From Knufia peltigerae (lineage: Eukaryota; Ascomycota; Eurotiomycetes; Chaetothyriales; Trichomeriaceae): a stretch of 64,000 nucleotides of DNA. Each line of letters opens with the position of its first letter. Within the stretch, counting starts at the first letter, position 1. The stretch is from the NCBI GenBank assembly GCA_030247855.1, contig JAPDRN010000157.1, positions 1 to 64,000 on the forward strand, in the 5' to 3' direction. This document shows, in pieces, positions 1-7,541 of this stretch. Below the pieces are notes generated by a model. It did not search any database and was not told the DNA's origin. It saw only the letters and a list, made by a program, of their open reading frames with translations. The position numbers were made by a program, and so were the translations under genes.

Positions 1-665
1 TCGACGCCATCGGGCAGTACCTCGGCAGCCACCACCTCGCCACCGAGCGACTGCAACCCGCTCACCAGCTTCGGGCCGGACTCGTCGGCATACGTGCCCT
101 CGCTCGCGCGATCGCTCAGGGTGATCACCGCGCAGGCCGCACCATTCAAACCCTTGGGCGGGCGCGGCCTGAAGCGCTCGCGCTCACTCTCGTCCATGCC
201 TTCAGGGTGCAGCCACAGGCCACGCTTGCCACCTTCCTTGAACAGCAGGCGGATGCCCTCGATGCGCAGTGCCGGCTCCACCGGCTTGCTCAGGTCGTAC
301 AGGGTCAGCAGTGCGGCGTTCACCCCGGCCAGTGCTTCCATCTCCACACCGGTGCGGGCCTCGCTGGCGCACTCGCACCACACGCGGATCGACTGCCGTT
401 CCGGCACCGGCGCGCAGTACACCTGCACCAGTTCCAGCGGCAGCGGGTGGCACAGCGGCATCAGCATTGAGGCCATCTTCGCCCCCTGCAGCCCGGCAAT
501 CTCGGCCATCACCAGCGCATCGCCCTTGGGCAGGCGGCGCTCGACAATCAGTGGGTAGACCACCGGTCCGGCATGCAGTTCGCCCACCGCCACCGCGCGG
601 CGGCGGGTAACGCGCTTGTCGCGCACATCGGCCATGTGGAAGGCCGCGTTCAATTCACCACTCAT
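1..665 (-). CDS. moaCB: MoaC-MoaB fusion, molybdopterin synthesis (3' end cut by window)
   Basis: About 221 N-terminal residues are visible and the frame runs off the left edge. Residues 1-160 read as MoaC, the cyclic pyranopterin monophosphate synthase that works with MoaA on GTP: the MoaC signature MLMPLCHPLPL, then GVEMEALAGV and KEGGKRG. After a short proline-rich linker (FRPRPPKGL), the residues from about 175 on (AVITLSDRASEGTYADESG) match the start of MoaB/MogA, which adenylylates molybdopterin. Such MoaCB fusions are known in proteobacteria. The start ATG at 665 has GGAGGATGAGGA upstream and lies 8 nt after the moaA stop, so the two genes form an operon. How complete the MoaB half is cannot be seen. 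Confidence 0.9.
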   Translation of the reverse strand, partial: MSGELNAAFHMADVRDKRVTRRRAVAVGELHAGPVVYPLIVERRLPKGDALVMAEIAGLQGAKMASMLMPLCHPLPLELVQVYCAPVPERQSIRVWCECASEARTGVEMEALAGVNAALLTLYDLSKPVEPALRIEGIRLLFKEGGKRGLWLHPEGMDESERERFRPRPPKGLNGAACAVITLSDRASEGTYADESGPKLVSGLQSLGGEVVAAEVLPDGV

Positions 666-673
666 CGTGTTCC

Positions 674-1654
674 TCATCCTCCGATCGACGCCAGGTGCGG
701 GGTCAACCCGGTCTGGCCCTGGTGCAATCCGTGCCCGGCCGCTTTCAGGCCAAGCTGTGTGGTGATGCGTGCCAGCAGCGCGTCCTGGTCATCGTCGCTC
801 TGCAGCAGCGGGCGCAGTGGCACGCCGAATTCGCCGAACAGGCACAGCCGCAGGTCGCCCTTGGCGGTCACCCTCAGGCGGTTGCAGCCCTTGCAGAAGT
901 CACGCGAGTACGGAGCGATGATGCCCACCGTGCCTCGATGCTGCGGGTGGCTGAACTCACGCGCCGGGCCGGCATCGGCCGCGCGCGGGCGCTCATGCCA
1001 CCCAGCGGCATGCACCTGCTCGATCATGTGTTCGGCACGCAGGTGGTGGCGCTGGAAATAGGCTTCGTTGTCGCCGGTACGCATCAGTTCGATGAAGCGC
1101 ACGCTGAAGGGACGGTCGCGCAGGAAGTCCATCCATTGCGGCAGCTCGTCGTCGTTCAGGCCGCGCAGTAGCACCGCGTTGAGCTTGATGGCCGGCAGGC
1201 CCAGTGCCTGTGCCATCTCCAGCCCCTGCTGGATTTCCGGCAGGCGGTCGTGGCCGGTGATGGTGCTGAAGCGCTCGCGCTGCAGGCTGTCCATGCTCAC
1301 GTTCAGCGCGGTCAGGCCGGCGCGGTGCCAGCCCGGCAGGCGGCGCGGCAGCAACGTGCCATTGGTGGTGATGGCCACCTTGCGGATGCCGGGCACGGCA
1401 GCCACCGTGGCGATGATCTCGTCCAGGTCCTTGCGCAGGCTGGGCTCACCACCGGTAAGACGGATCTTGGTCATCCCCAGCATGGCAAACGCGCGCACCA
1501 GGCGCGCGATCTCGTTCACCGCCAGGAAGCGCGGGCGGCCATCGGCCTGGTAACCATCGGGCAGGCAGTAGCTGCAACGGAAGTTGCAGGCCTCGGTCAA
1601 CGACAGGCGCAGGTAGGGAAAGCTGCGCCCGAATCCGTCGGTGAGTTGGCTCAT
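674..1654 (-). CDS. moaA: GTP 3',8-cyclase MoaA
   Basis: Radical-SAM enzyme that turns GTP into 3',8-cyclo-GTP, the first step of molybdenum cofactor synthesis (326 aa, normal length). The N-terminal 4Fe-4S motif is CNFRCSYC (Cys23, 27, 30). The C-terminal cluster motif CKGC plus 13 residues plus C is present, and the protein ends in Gly-Gly, the tail MoaA needs for activity. The ATG at 1654 has AAGGTGG 7-13 nt upstream and fits the family N-terminus; an in-frame GTG at 1678 adds eight residues but has no comparable ribosome site. It is transcribed ahead of the moaC-moaB fusion. Confidence 0.95.
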   Translation of the reverse strand: MSQLTDGFGRSFPYLRLSLTEACNFRCSYCLPDGYQADGRPRFLAVNEIARLVRAFAMLGMTKIRLTGGEPSLRKDLDEIIATVAAVPGIRKVAITTNGTLLPRRLPGWHRAGLTALNVSMDSLQRERFSTITGHDRLPEIQQGLEMAQALGLPAIKLNAVLLRGLNDDELPQWMDFLRDRPFSVRFIELMRTGDNEAYFQRHHLRAEHMIEQVHAAGWHERPRAADAGPAREFSHPQHRGTVGIIAPYSRDFCKGCNRLRVTAKGDLRLCLFGEFGVPLRPLLQSDDDQDALLARITTQLGLKAAGHGLHQGQTGLTPHLASIGG

Positions 1655-1848
1655 GGCTGGTCCACCTTGTTGTTCCACCGTCTTGCCTGTGCCCGGAACG
1701 GCCCGGATACCCTCGCCTGCTGAGACTGACGCCAGCCTACGCGGCAGGCATTGGCAACGGGATGACTTAAATCAATCGCCGCCGGCCACGCCGCGCGGGC
1801 GTTGTGGCAGCATGCGGCTTTCCGTGCCGTGTGCGTGTGACAGCCATC

Positions 1849-2253
1849 ATGATGATGAACGATTTCCAGCAATTGCTGCAGGCCGCCGGCGAACAGGCCG
1901 AACCGCAACGCCTGCTGTTCGTATTCGCCCGCGCCGACCTGCCCGAATCGCCCACCGACGACCAGCGTGACCGGCATGACCGCCGCGAAGGCGGCACCCT
2001 GTCGCCGGTGCTGTGCGTGGACAAGCTGCCGGCCGAGGTGCCCAGCTTCCAGGCGTTGGCCAGCGAGTCCACCACCACCGGTGTGGAGTGGGACATGGTG
2101 TTCGTGGCGGCAATGGACGGCCGTGCTGGCTTCGCCCCCACCACCGACGAAGCCACCCGCCCGCTGCGGCTGATGGTCAACGCCATCAACGACGGCCAGA
2201 TCGGTCGCTTCGCCGCCTTCGACCGCAGCGGTGAGCCGATCCAGTTCTATTGA
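1849..2253 (+). CDS. small conserved protein, usually mislabelled 'ribonucleotide reductase subunit alpha'
   Basis: An acidic soluble protein of about 134 aa that begins with three consecutive ATG codons (1849, 1852, 1855), so the exact start is open; no clear Shine-Dalgarno precedes any of them. Characteristic segments are QRLLFVFARADLP near the N-terminus and MVNAINDGQIGRFAAFD near the end. I recall this family being annotated in pseudomonads and xanthomonads as a ribonucleotide reductase alpha subunit, but it has none of the NrdA motifs (the real nrdA is at 54659-57037), so that name is probably an inherited error. Its last 7 nt overlap the convergent membrane-protein gene. Function unknown. 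Confidence 0.75.
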   Translation: MMMNDFQQLLQAAGEQAEPQRLLFVFARADLPESPTDDQRDRHDRREGGTLSPVLCVDKLPAEVPSFQALASESTTTGVEWDMVFVAAMDGRAGFAPTTDEATRPLRLMVNAINDGQIGRFAAFDRSGEPIQFY

Positions 2254-2576
2254 GCCACCAGCTGCAGGGTCAGAAAGAAGATCACCAGCACCGTGTTCAG
2301 GCCCCAGGCCACGGTCAGCCCGCGCGCAGCAACGCCCAGGTTCGGGGTGCGCGCGGTCGGTGCCGCCCGCCACACTGCCGGAATGATCCAGCCGGTATAG
2401 AGCAGCAGCACGGCGAACACCGCCAGCACCAGCGTGGTGCGCTGGTTGGCCAGAGCCCAGAGGGCAACGGCCCAGAGAATGTTGCTGGGGACGACCCCTT
2501 GCAGCCAGAAGACGTTCCAGAGGCGTGAACGGCCTTGGGTGTCGGGCGTGGGGTGCAGAGACGCGGTGGCTGTCAT
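2247..2576 (-). CDS. small integral membrane protein
   Basis: 109 aa with three predicted membrane segments: roughly residues 22-42 (VFWLQGVVPSNILWAVALWAL), 48-67 (TLVLAVFAVLLLYTGWIIPA) and 85-106 (GLTVAWGLNTVLVIFFLTLQL). The start ATG has a strong AAAGGAG 5 nt upstream. The gene is convergent with, and overlaps by 7 nt, the small conserved gene before it. I do not recognise a named family. Confidence 0.75.
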   Translation of the reverse strand: MTATASLHPTPDTQGRSRLWNVFWLQGVVPSNILWAVALWALANQRTTLVLAVFAVLLLYTGWIIPAVWRAAPTARTPNLGVAARGLTVAWGLNTVLVIFFLTLQLVAQ

Positions 2577-2654
2577 AAGTCTCCTTTGTGTTTAGGAAAC
2601 GTGCTGGGCAAGCCTGCGCTCGGCGGCTGGGAACGTCAAGGCACGACGCAATCG

Positions 2655-2678
2655 GTAGCGCCGGGCCCCGCCCGGCGA
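2655..2678 (+). repeat. SMAG-type palindrome
   Basis: A GTAG head followed by a GCCGGGC/GCCCGGC-type stem. It has the form of the short GTAG-headed palindromes (SMAG) that occur in very many copies in S. maltophilia. It lies upstream of the membrane-protein gene, in the gap before the structured leader. Confidence 0.6.
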
Positions 2679-2770
2679 AATGCATCCGGGTTCACGGTGC
2701 CGCGCTCGCTGGGCACGACCCGCCGCTTCCGACGTGATGTCGCCTTCGCCCCGGCCGCCCCGCTCTCTCC

Positions 2771-2920
2771 ATGCCCACAACCACGACAGCTGTCGCAGAT
2801 TGCCTGGTCGCGCTGGACCAACGCGGCAGCCAGCGCTGCCAGTACTTAACAGCGTGGTTCAATGCCGAAAGCGTCTCCAATCGTGAGCTATTTGCAACTC
2901 TTCTGATTGGCATTGCATAG
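2771..2920 (+). CDS. possible 49-aa small protein or remnant
   Basis: An ATG-to-TAG frame that begins MPTTTTAVADCLVALD and ends LLIGIA. Its composition looks protein-like (amphipathic, Ala/Leu rich), unlike the overlapping frames. No ribosome site is obvious. It may be a short gene or the eroded end of a relative of the leader-linked gene downstream. The rest of 2577-3174 holds no gene that I can support. Confidence 0.25.
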   Translation: MPTTTTAVADCLVALDQRGSQRCQYLTAWFNAESVSNRELFATLLIGIA

Positions 2921-2999
2921 CGACGCGGGCTGAGATGGCGTGCCACCGAAAACGGGTGGCCGGGCGTCGAACACCCGTGTTGTTCCTGAGTGATTACGC

Positions 3000-3145
3000 T
3001 TGCCAGTCGGCGTCACCTTGCGTGGCGCCGGCTGGCAATCCGTCTGCCGGCTATGGCGGGCGGTACGTGGGGGCCCTGTGCCCGCCGGCTTGGGATCAAC
3101 CCGGTGTTCGAACCTCGTACCGTCCGCCACCTTTTTGTGTGGCGG
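3000..3145 (+). ncRNA. structured 5' leader with alternative hairpins
   Basis: Three strong inverted repeats precede the 3175 gene. Hairpin 1 (3000-3038) pairs TTGCCAGTCGGCG with CGCCGGCTGGCAA. Hairpin 2 pairs TGGCGGGCGGTACG (3054-3067) with CGTACCGTCCGCCA (3116-3129), 14 bp with one G-U, enclosing a GC-rich loop. Hairpin 3 pairs CCGCCAC (3124-3130) with GTGGCGG (3139-3145) around a T-rich loop. The segment CCGCCA belongs to both hairpins 2 and 3, so they exclude each other, as in attenuators and riboswitches. I recall similar conserved leaders upstream of small DUF3077/DUF6124-type genes in Pseudomonas; that link is from memory. Confidence 0.55.
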
Positions 3146-3174
3146 CTACCGATTGCCTTGCACGGAGCCTCGCC

Positions 3175-3549
3175 ATGAACGGATCTGACCTGCCCCACCT
3201 GCACGCCTACAGCGACCCGGCCAACGCCGACGACTTGGCAGAGGCTGTGCCCGGTGCGGATGCGAATAGCCTGATTGCCAACCTGAAACGTATCGGCAAA
3301 GGTGCAGCAGCCGATGGGCAGCCCTGGCCGGAGCGGCATCAATTGCCCGGGCGCTGCATGGCGCTGGCCGATGCCGACTGCGCGTTGTCCGGGTTGCGGG
3401 TGGTGCAGGAGGTGCTGCTGGCGGCAGAGCGGACCCGGCAGAACGGCGAGCCCGAGGACTATGTGGGCGACCGGGTGATGGAAGGGCTGATGTTGGCGTG
3501 CCTGGCGTTGAGTGCGCAGGCTGTGGGGCGATTGCAGGTGAGCGGGTAA
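3175..3549 (+). CDS. small helical protein of unknown function, leader-linked
   Basis: 124 aa, no signal peptide or membrane segment. The C-terminal two-thirds is helical: MALADADCALSGLRVVQEVL, then ERTRQNGEPEDYVGDRVMEG. The start ATG follows GGAG by 8 nt and lies about 30 nt after hairpin 3 of the leader. Length, position and helical pattern recall the DUF3077/DUF6124 small proteins of pseudomonads, but I cannot show homology by eye. A degenerate second copy of residues ~45-105 lies at 5041-5253. Function unknown. Confidence 0.65.
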   Translation: MNGSDLPHLHAYSDPANADDLAEAVPGADANSLIANLKRIGKGAAADGQPWPERHQLPGRCMALADADCALSGLRVVQEVLLAAERTRQNGEPEDYVGDRVMEGLMLACLALSAQAVGRLQVSG

Positions 3550-3760
3550 TCGCTTCTACGGGTGTCGTCTCTGGTCTCATTTCGGCCCGGCTTTTACCCG
3601 CATAAATGCGACGCCCTTCTCATTACCTCCCGTGCTATGGCCGCTCTAGACCGCCAAGCGCCCGATCCTTCTGGCGGCACGACAATGCTGGCAAAGGCGA
3701 TCAGGGCAATTGAATCGCTCGCCCTTTCAGAGTTGCGCAGACGGAGGCATCAGAAGACCA

Positions 3761-4261
3761 ATGCAGAATTTCAGGAGCACCTTGGGGTTGCTCGTGGCGG
3801 GGGCTTGCTGCATGGCACCCGGTGAAACGCGCGCGAATCAACTGATGAGAGAAGGGGCGGACATCAGCCTGATAGATGGCAACCCTGCGATCTGCATTCC
3901 GAAAAATGCATCTGGGTCGTTCCCGCTGTACAGCCTCCTGCTGATGGAGCTCCGTACACCGCGCGGAGGAAGGTGGTCCGTCAGGCTTAAGGACGGCACC
4001 AAACCAATGAAGCTCCATCCCGGCGAATGCGTCTCGTATGGCTCCATACCTGATGGCTACCAGCTCGATCCAGGCCAAGGCGATGGACAGAGCTTTCCGC
4101 TTGAGAAGAACAGGCTCTACTACTTCACAGTATCCCGAACAGGACCATTTTTTTGGTTCTATCAGACAGGGATATATGAATCCACGTTCTGCCTTGTAGA
4201 AGATGCCGATGGCGCCCTCAGCATTCAGCAGGAGTCCGCATGCCCCGGTTTCAGTCAATGA
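3761..4261 (+). CDS. exported protein, resembles T6SS periplasmic immunity family
   Basis: 166 aa beginning with a Sec signal peptide (MQNFRSTLGLLVAGACCMA, likely cleaved after ETRA). The mature part has the pattern 'ICIP ... LYSLLLMEL ... GGRWSVRLKD ... LHPGECVSYG ... LEKNRLYYFTV', a small beta-rich fold. I recall this layout from a family labelled 'putative T6SS immunity periplasmic lipoprotein' in enterobacteria; here the Cys lipobox is not canonical. Its stop overlaps the next start (ATGA), so the two are translationally coupled. Function is inferred from family memory only. A GGAGG lies 15 nt before the ATG. Confidence 0.6.
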   Translation: MQNFRSTLGLLVAGACCMAPGETRANQLMREGADISLIDGNPAICIPKNASGSFPLYSLLLMELRTPRGGRWSVRLKDGTKPMKLHPGECVSYGSIPDGYQLDPGQGDGQSFPLEKNRLYYFTVSRTGPFFWFYQTGIYESTFCLVEDADGALSIQQESACPGFSQ

Positions 4262-5037
4262 AACTTTCCATCCCAGCAACAATTCTCGCCGTCCTTCTTC
4301 TCGGAGGCTGCAGACATATGCCGGATCGACGCTTGTCGCCCACCTTCGAAGCAGGGGCGGTCAGTCTAACCGTCAAGGTTCCTAAGGAGCTTGAAGTGAC
4401 AGAAATGCGAGTCGTCTACCGCTCAACGACATGCACCAACAGAGGTTACAGCCGGTCCTCCGGAGAGCGCTATGAACGAGATGGCTATCAACGGATGGAC
4501 GTAAAGCCCACCCAGCGGGGGCAGACCAGGCTGTTCGAGGCCAAGCTGCCGGTGAATGGCCGCGGACCTTGTCGATGGCAACTGAGCAATGTCACCTTCG
4601 ACGTGGAGTATGTAGACACATCCCCATTTGGCGAGGGCATTGCACCTGGATATGGCGCAGGCATGGTTGTGATCTTTGATGACAACGGGTCACCTCACGG
4701 CAGCTGGGATTTCAAAGTCGACGGGGATCTGACAGTTGTACGGGACTACTACCCCTGGTTCCATGAGTCGTTCCTTGGAGGCCACAGAAAGTCCATCAGC
4801 CTGACCACGAACGGACATTTTTACCTTATGTACAAGGCACCGCATGCCCGCAGCATCTATTTCGAACCCATTCTTCATTCGAACTTCTTGACCCGGTCAG
4901 TTGGACCCAAAGTGAAGCAATCGGGCAACCGAACCATCTTCTACTACCCCGATGGCAGTAGTTCGTTCGAAACTCACACCAAGCCGAATCACGCGAAGTT
5001 ACAGGCCATCCGGATGGCCGCTGAAGCAAAGCATTAG
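4258..5037 (+). CDS. lipoprotein, partner of the exported protein
   Basis: 259 aa. The signal sequence MKLSIPATILAVLLLGGC ends in a lipobox (LLGGC), so this is a predicted lipoprotein. The body is beta-rich: VSLTVKVPKELEVTEMRVVY, a Cys pair around the RGYS segment, then GPCRWQLSNVTFDVEY. I recall similar lipoproteins next to VgrG/effector loci in enterobacteria, usually beside the family of the preceding gene. It starts inside the preceding stop codon (ATGA), so it is the second gene of a two-gene operon. An immunity or effector-accessory role is an inference. Confidence 0.6.
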   Translation: MKLSIPATILAVLLLGGCRHMPDRRLSPTFEAGAVSLTVKVPKELEVTEMRVVYRSTTCTNRGYSRSSGERYERDGYQRMDVKPTQRGQTRLFEAKLPVNGRGPCRWQLSNVTFDVEYVDTSPFGEGIAPGYGAGMVVIFDDNGSPHGSWDFKVDGDLTVVRDYYPWFHESFLGGHRKSISLTTNGHFYLMYKAPHARSIYFEPILHSNFLTRSVGPKVKQSGNRTIFYYPDGSSSFETHTKPNHAKLQAIRMAAEAKH

Positions 5038-5040
5038 GGT

Positions 5041-5253
5041 GGAACATTGGCGCACTGTGGCCGATGGCCAATCGCTGTCGAAGCTGCATCGACTACCCGG
5101 GTGCTGCCTGGCCCTTGCAAATGCCGATTGCGCGTTGAGGGGATTACGGGTAGTGCTGGAAATGCCGCTGGCGGTGGAACGTATCCGTCAGGATGGCAAA
5201 CCTGAAGAACACGTGGGCGACCGAGTGATCGAGTACTTGATCATGGAACGCCC
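5041..5253 (+). pseudogene. 5'-truncated relic of the leader-linked small gene
   Basis: The frame reads ADGQSLSKLHRLPGCCLALA, then NADCALRGLRVV and KPEEHVGDRVIEYLIM, closely matching residues ~45-105 of the 3175 gene. It has no start, leader or ribosome site of its own; similarity begins a few bases after the lipoprotein stop and fades after about 5250. The intact gene and this relic bracket the exported-protein/lipoprotein pair, as if that pair had been inserted between or into copies of the small gene. Confidence 0.7.
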
Positions 5254-5280
5254 TTCAGTGGTGACCATTTTCAGCAAGCC

Positions 5281-5625
5281 TCAGTGCCCGCTGAAAGCGC
5301 CCCTCAAATCGACGACGTCGATGATCGGTGAGAAGCCCACTTTCCACAGTTCGAGCTCGAAGAGCTGATCGTGATCGTCCAGGCACAGGGTGGCTCTTGC
5401 CGGCACGCCGTCGGCATCGGCATCGGCAAGCATTACAGTGGCAATGTCAGAGCCTAAGACCTGAGTCGTGCTGGACAGGAACAACACGCTCCCGGAGCCG
5501 GCGACATCCACGTCCACCACCTGGGCGAGCGCCAGATCCTTCAACAGCCGTTCGGACAGCTCGTAGCTTTTAGGCAACTTCTTGTGGATGAGGAGCACCT
5601 CGCCGGAGGTTAGGAATCTGAGCAT
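5281..5625 (-). CDS. DUF6984-like protein
   Basis: 114 aa, soluble. It begins MLRFLTSGEVLLIHKKLP and ends with the block DHDQLFELELWKVGFSPI, which matches my memory of the DUF6984 family ('LFELDIWKVDFSPL'). Members of that family are often found near polymorphic toxins, which suggests an immunity role, unproven. The ATG at 5625 has GAAGGGAC upstream and overlaps the end of the preceding membrane gene by 16 nt, so the two are coupled. No toxin partner remains beside it. Confidence 0.6.
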   Translation of the reverse strand: MLRFLTSGEVLLIHKKLPKSYELSERLLKDLALAQVVDVDVAGSGSVLFLSSTTQVLGSDIATVMLADADADGVPARATLCLDDHDQLFELELWKVGFSPIIDVVDLRGAFSGH

Positions 5626-5930
5626 CGGACGTCCCTTCTTCCGGACAGCGCAACCAGAAAGATCAGAACAAGGGCGACGCACACTGCCACGTTGAATAAG
5701 AGGATGGGGCGTATGGCGAGGTAGAGCTCACCGACTCCCAAGGAATAAGAACCATGATTGGACTGCGAGCCCAGCGCTCTGGCAATGATCTGAATCCACA
5801 CAAGCGAAGCTATCTGGACCGCAATGATTCCAATCGCGGAGAAGAGCCTTCTGGTGGGAGTTCTACCAACCATTGCGAAATACGCGAGCACCAAGAGGGC
5901 CGCATAGAAAACAACCAACATCCAAGTCAT
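5610..5930 (-). CDS. small membrane protein, coupled to DUF6984-like gene
   Basis: 106 aa with three hydrophobic segments: residues 1-20 (MTWMLVVFYAALLVLAYFAM), ~32-52 (AIGIIAVQIASLVWIQIIARA) and ~72-95 (PILLFNVAVCVALVLIFLVAL). GGAGG stands 5 nt before the ATG. It forms a two-gene unit with the DUF6984-like gene that it overlaps. Family not recognised; membrane immunity proteins of this size are common in Rhs and CDI loci. Confidence 0.6.
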   Translation of the reverse strand: MTWMLVVFYAALLVLAYFAMVGRTPTRRLFSAIGIIAVQIASLVWIQIIARALGSQSNHGSYSLGVGELYLAIRPILLFNVAVCVALVLIFLVALSGRRDVRCSDS

Positions 5931-6241
5931 CACCGCCTCCGTGCGGAATTCTCCGCCCTCATGCAACCCGTGCTCGCTGGGCTTTCATCAGGCCTTCCCT
6001 GGTACGCGGAAGCTAATGTGCCTCGCCCTGGCAAACGGCGGTCCATGCTCCCTTCCGCTTCTGGCATGAACCCATGCACGCCGCCCCGCAGCTGGGAACG
6101 CCCAACCTGTCAGCCTTGGGGGGGCTTGGTCATCTCCGGGATCGACAGCTGAGCCGGCCGCATGATGAGCAGTGCTGCTCGTACTCCTTGATGCACGATG
6201 GCTTGCAGCACTACGCCGGCGTCCGTGGAACTGAAAAGTCT
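5931..6241. other. 311-nt gap without a recognisable gene
   Basis: Short open frames on both strands give no convincing protein. On the minus strand a stretch around 6130-6210 reads VLQAIVHQGVRAALLIMRPA, which could be part of a decayed gene, but it has stops on both sides. I see no transposase ends or tRNA. Confidence 0.4.
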
Positions 6242-6586
6242 TCATCGTTGACGCCGTTTCTTTCCTGACTGGGCTGATGGACTGTCGCGCAGCCCTTGCC
6301 GGATCGCGATATCCAACGCTACTGCAACCGCGACGAAGCACATCGCCGCGACGGCCCTCTCATAGGCCAATTGGCCAAAGTACTGCTGAATCGCAAATCC
6401 AAAACCACAAAGTCGACCGCACAGCGTGCCGCTATTGTTGATTCCAAACTTCAGAACCAAGACGCCCATGAAGGCAGCCAGACTGCAGAATACCAAGCCC
6501 GGAAAGAAAACAAGGGGCGCCAAGCTCGCTTGGGTTTCGACATCAACGACTCCAGCACCGATGAAATATATCGAAACAAATACCAA
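6242..6586 (-). CDS. membrane protein, possibly truncated at the 5' end
   Basis: 114 aa with about three membrane segments (VFVSIYFIGAGVVD; LAPLVFFPGLVFCSLAAFMG; AAMCFVAVAVALDIAI) and a basic tail. The only usable start is TTG at 6586; the frame stays open upstream to a TAG about 60 nt away without ATG or GTG. It lies directly downstream of the eroded Rhs tip on the same strand, where an immunity gene would sit. I take it as an orphan immunity-type gene or its remnant; no family recognised. Confidence 0.4.
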   Translation of the reverse strand: MVFVSIYFIGAGVVDVETQASLAPLVFFPGLVFCSLAAFMGVLVLKFGINNSGTLCGRLCGFGFAIQQYFGQLAYERAVAAMCFVAVAVALDIAIRQGLRDSPSAQSGKKRRQR

Positions 6587-6774
6587 CTTCGGGAACGCCG
6601 CACTTTGAAAATTCCACCCCCGATCATAACGCTACGACTCTACCGACCCAAATGGCGGCAAGTCGCCATTGCAGTATGGCTCCAGAAATTGAACCGTGCA
6701 AACGGAGGATTTGAGGGCAAACCGACGGATCGCAATCCCGCCGCCAGTTGTAGAGAAACCTACTCACATCCATC

Positions 6775-6960
6775 ACCTACTGCGCCGGGGAAGCGCAGCG
6801 CCAGTTCGAGTGCCACACTATCCGCACCCGGTCATTCCGCAACCGGTCATTGACCGGCGCTTGATCCCAAACACCTCGCTCCTGTTGTTCCACTCCCAGA
6901 TCGCGATATTCCGCACTGAGCCAATCGCCACGCGCGGTGCACCCAAGCGACCTTGCTGAA
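6775..6960 (-). pseudogene. eroded Rhs core-end fragment
   Basis: Reading on the minus strand, LGAPRVAIGSVRNIAIWEWN followed by NRSEVFG and, after a short duplicated CGGTCATTC-type insertion, ALELALRFPG. This is the same block that closes the repeat region of the intact Rhs protein upstream (LGTPRVVIDPVRDVAIWEWS, then ELALRFPG). Stops interrupt it on both sides and no start exists. It is a displaced Rhs tip, the typical scar left when Rhs loci gain and lose C-terminal modules. The flanking DNA is AT-richer than the genome norm. Confidence 0.75.
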
Positions 6961-7074
6961 TGGGCGCACCAACCAAGCGCCCACCACGATGGCGATGCAC
7001 CTCACAAGCCAAGGGAATGCTCTTGATGAAGTTGAAGGCTTGCGGCGCTTGAAGCAACAGTTGAGCCGATCAAT

Positions 7075-7536
7075 TCAAGAGGAGAATGCGGCCCATTCAC
7101 ACGAAAAATCAGAAAATTGAATGCGGATCTCGCCCTCGTGATCAAAAACTATTTGATGCTCAAACAATCCCGGCCGAAGGACAGAGAATTCATGCCTCAA
7201 AACATCAGCATGGGCATGCTCTTTTAAACTGGACTCCTTCAAAAATAAGTCATGCACAGAATCGTAACTGAGGACAAACTTTCCCTCGAATAGCTGATCG
7301 ACAAGACTGATTTCCACGAACGTCCTAGAGCCAGAGAATTTATCCGCATAGTTCTTTGAAACCATCAATGACAACAATCTCGAATCGTGCAGCGTCCCCT
7401 TGCCATGGAGCGAATAGCTCCGTGCATTCGCGGCAAAATCCCTCAGTCCAGGAGGCATGCCATCGGCCACTTCATCAATATAGTCGAAATACTCGGTGAA
7501 GTTCCACGATACACCGTCGTGATAGATCCTACTCAT
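7075..7536 (-). CDS. probable immunity protein for the Rhs toxin
   Basis: 153 aa, soluble, acidic, no signal peptide; begins MSRIYHDGVSWNFTEYFDYI and ends near FSCEWAAFSS. Its position is the argument: the ATG lies 6 nt after the Rhs stop on the same strand, with GTGAGA just upstream; a GTG at 7545 would overlap the Rhs stop as GTGA. Base composition is clearly lower in GC than the genome, as usual for Rhs cognate immunity genes. I do not recognise the fold. A cytoplasmic immunity protein implies a toxin that acts inside cells, or protection before export. Confidence 0.65.
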   Translation of the reverse strand: MSRIYHDGVSWNFTEYFDYIDEVADGMPPGLRDFAANARSYSLHGKGTLHDSRLLSLMVSKNYADKFSGSRTFVEISLVDQLFEGKFVLSYDSVHDLFLKESSLKEHAHADVLRHEFSVLRPGLFEHQIVFDHEGEIRIQFSDFSCEWAAFSS

Positions 7537-7541
7537 AATTC

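Noticed and set aside
1849..2253. Ribonucleotide reductase alpha subunit
   Set aside because: The protein is only about 134 aa and lacks all NrdA motifs; the name seems to be an annotation error carried between databases.
3100..3130. tRNA-like GTTCGAACC and CCGCCA in the leader
   Set aside because: No cloverleaf with anticodon arm can be drawn; the segments are explained by the long leader hairpins.
5970..6240. Transposase fragment
   Set aside because: Short frames with protein-like runs exist but no DDE motif, terminal repeats or target duplication can be seen.
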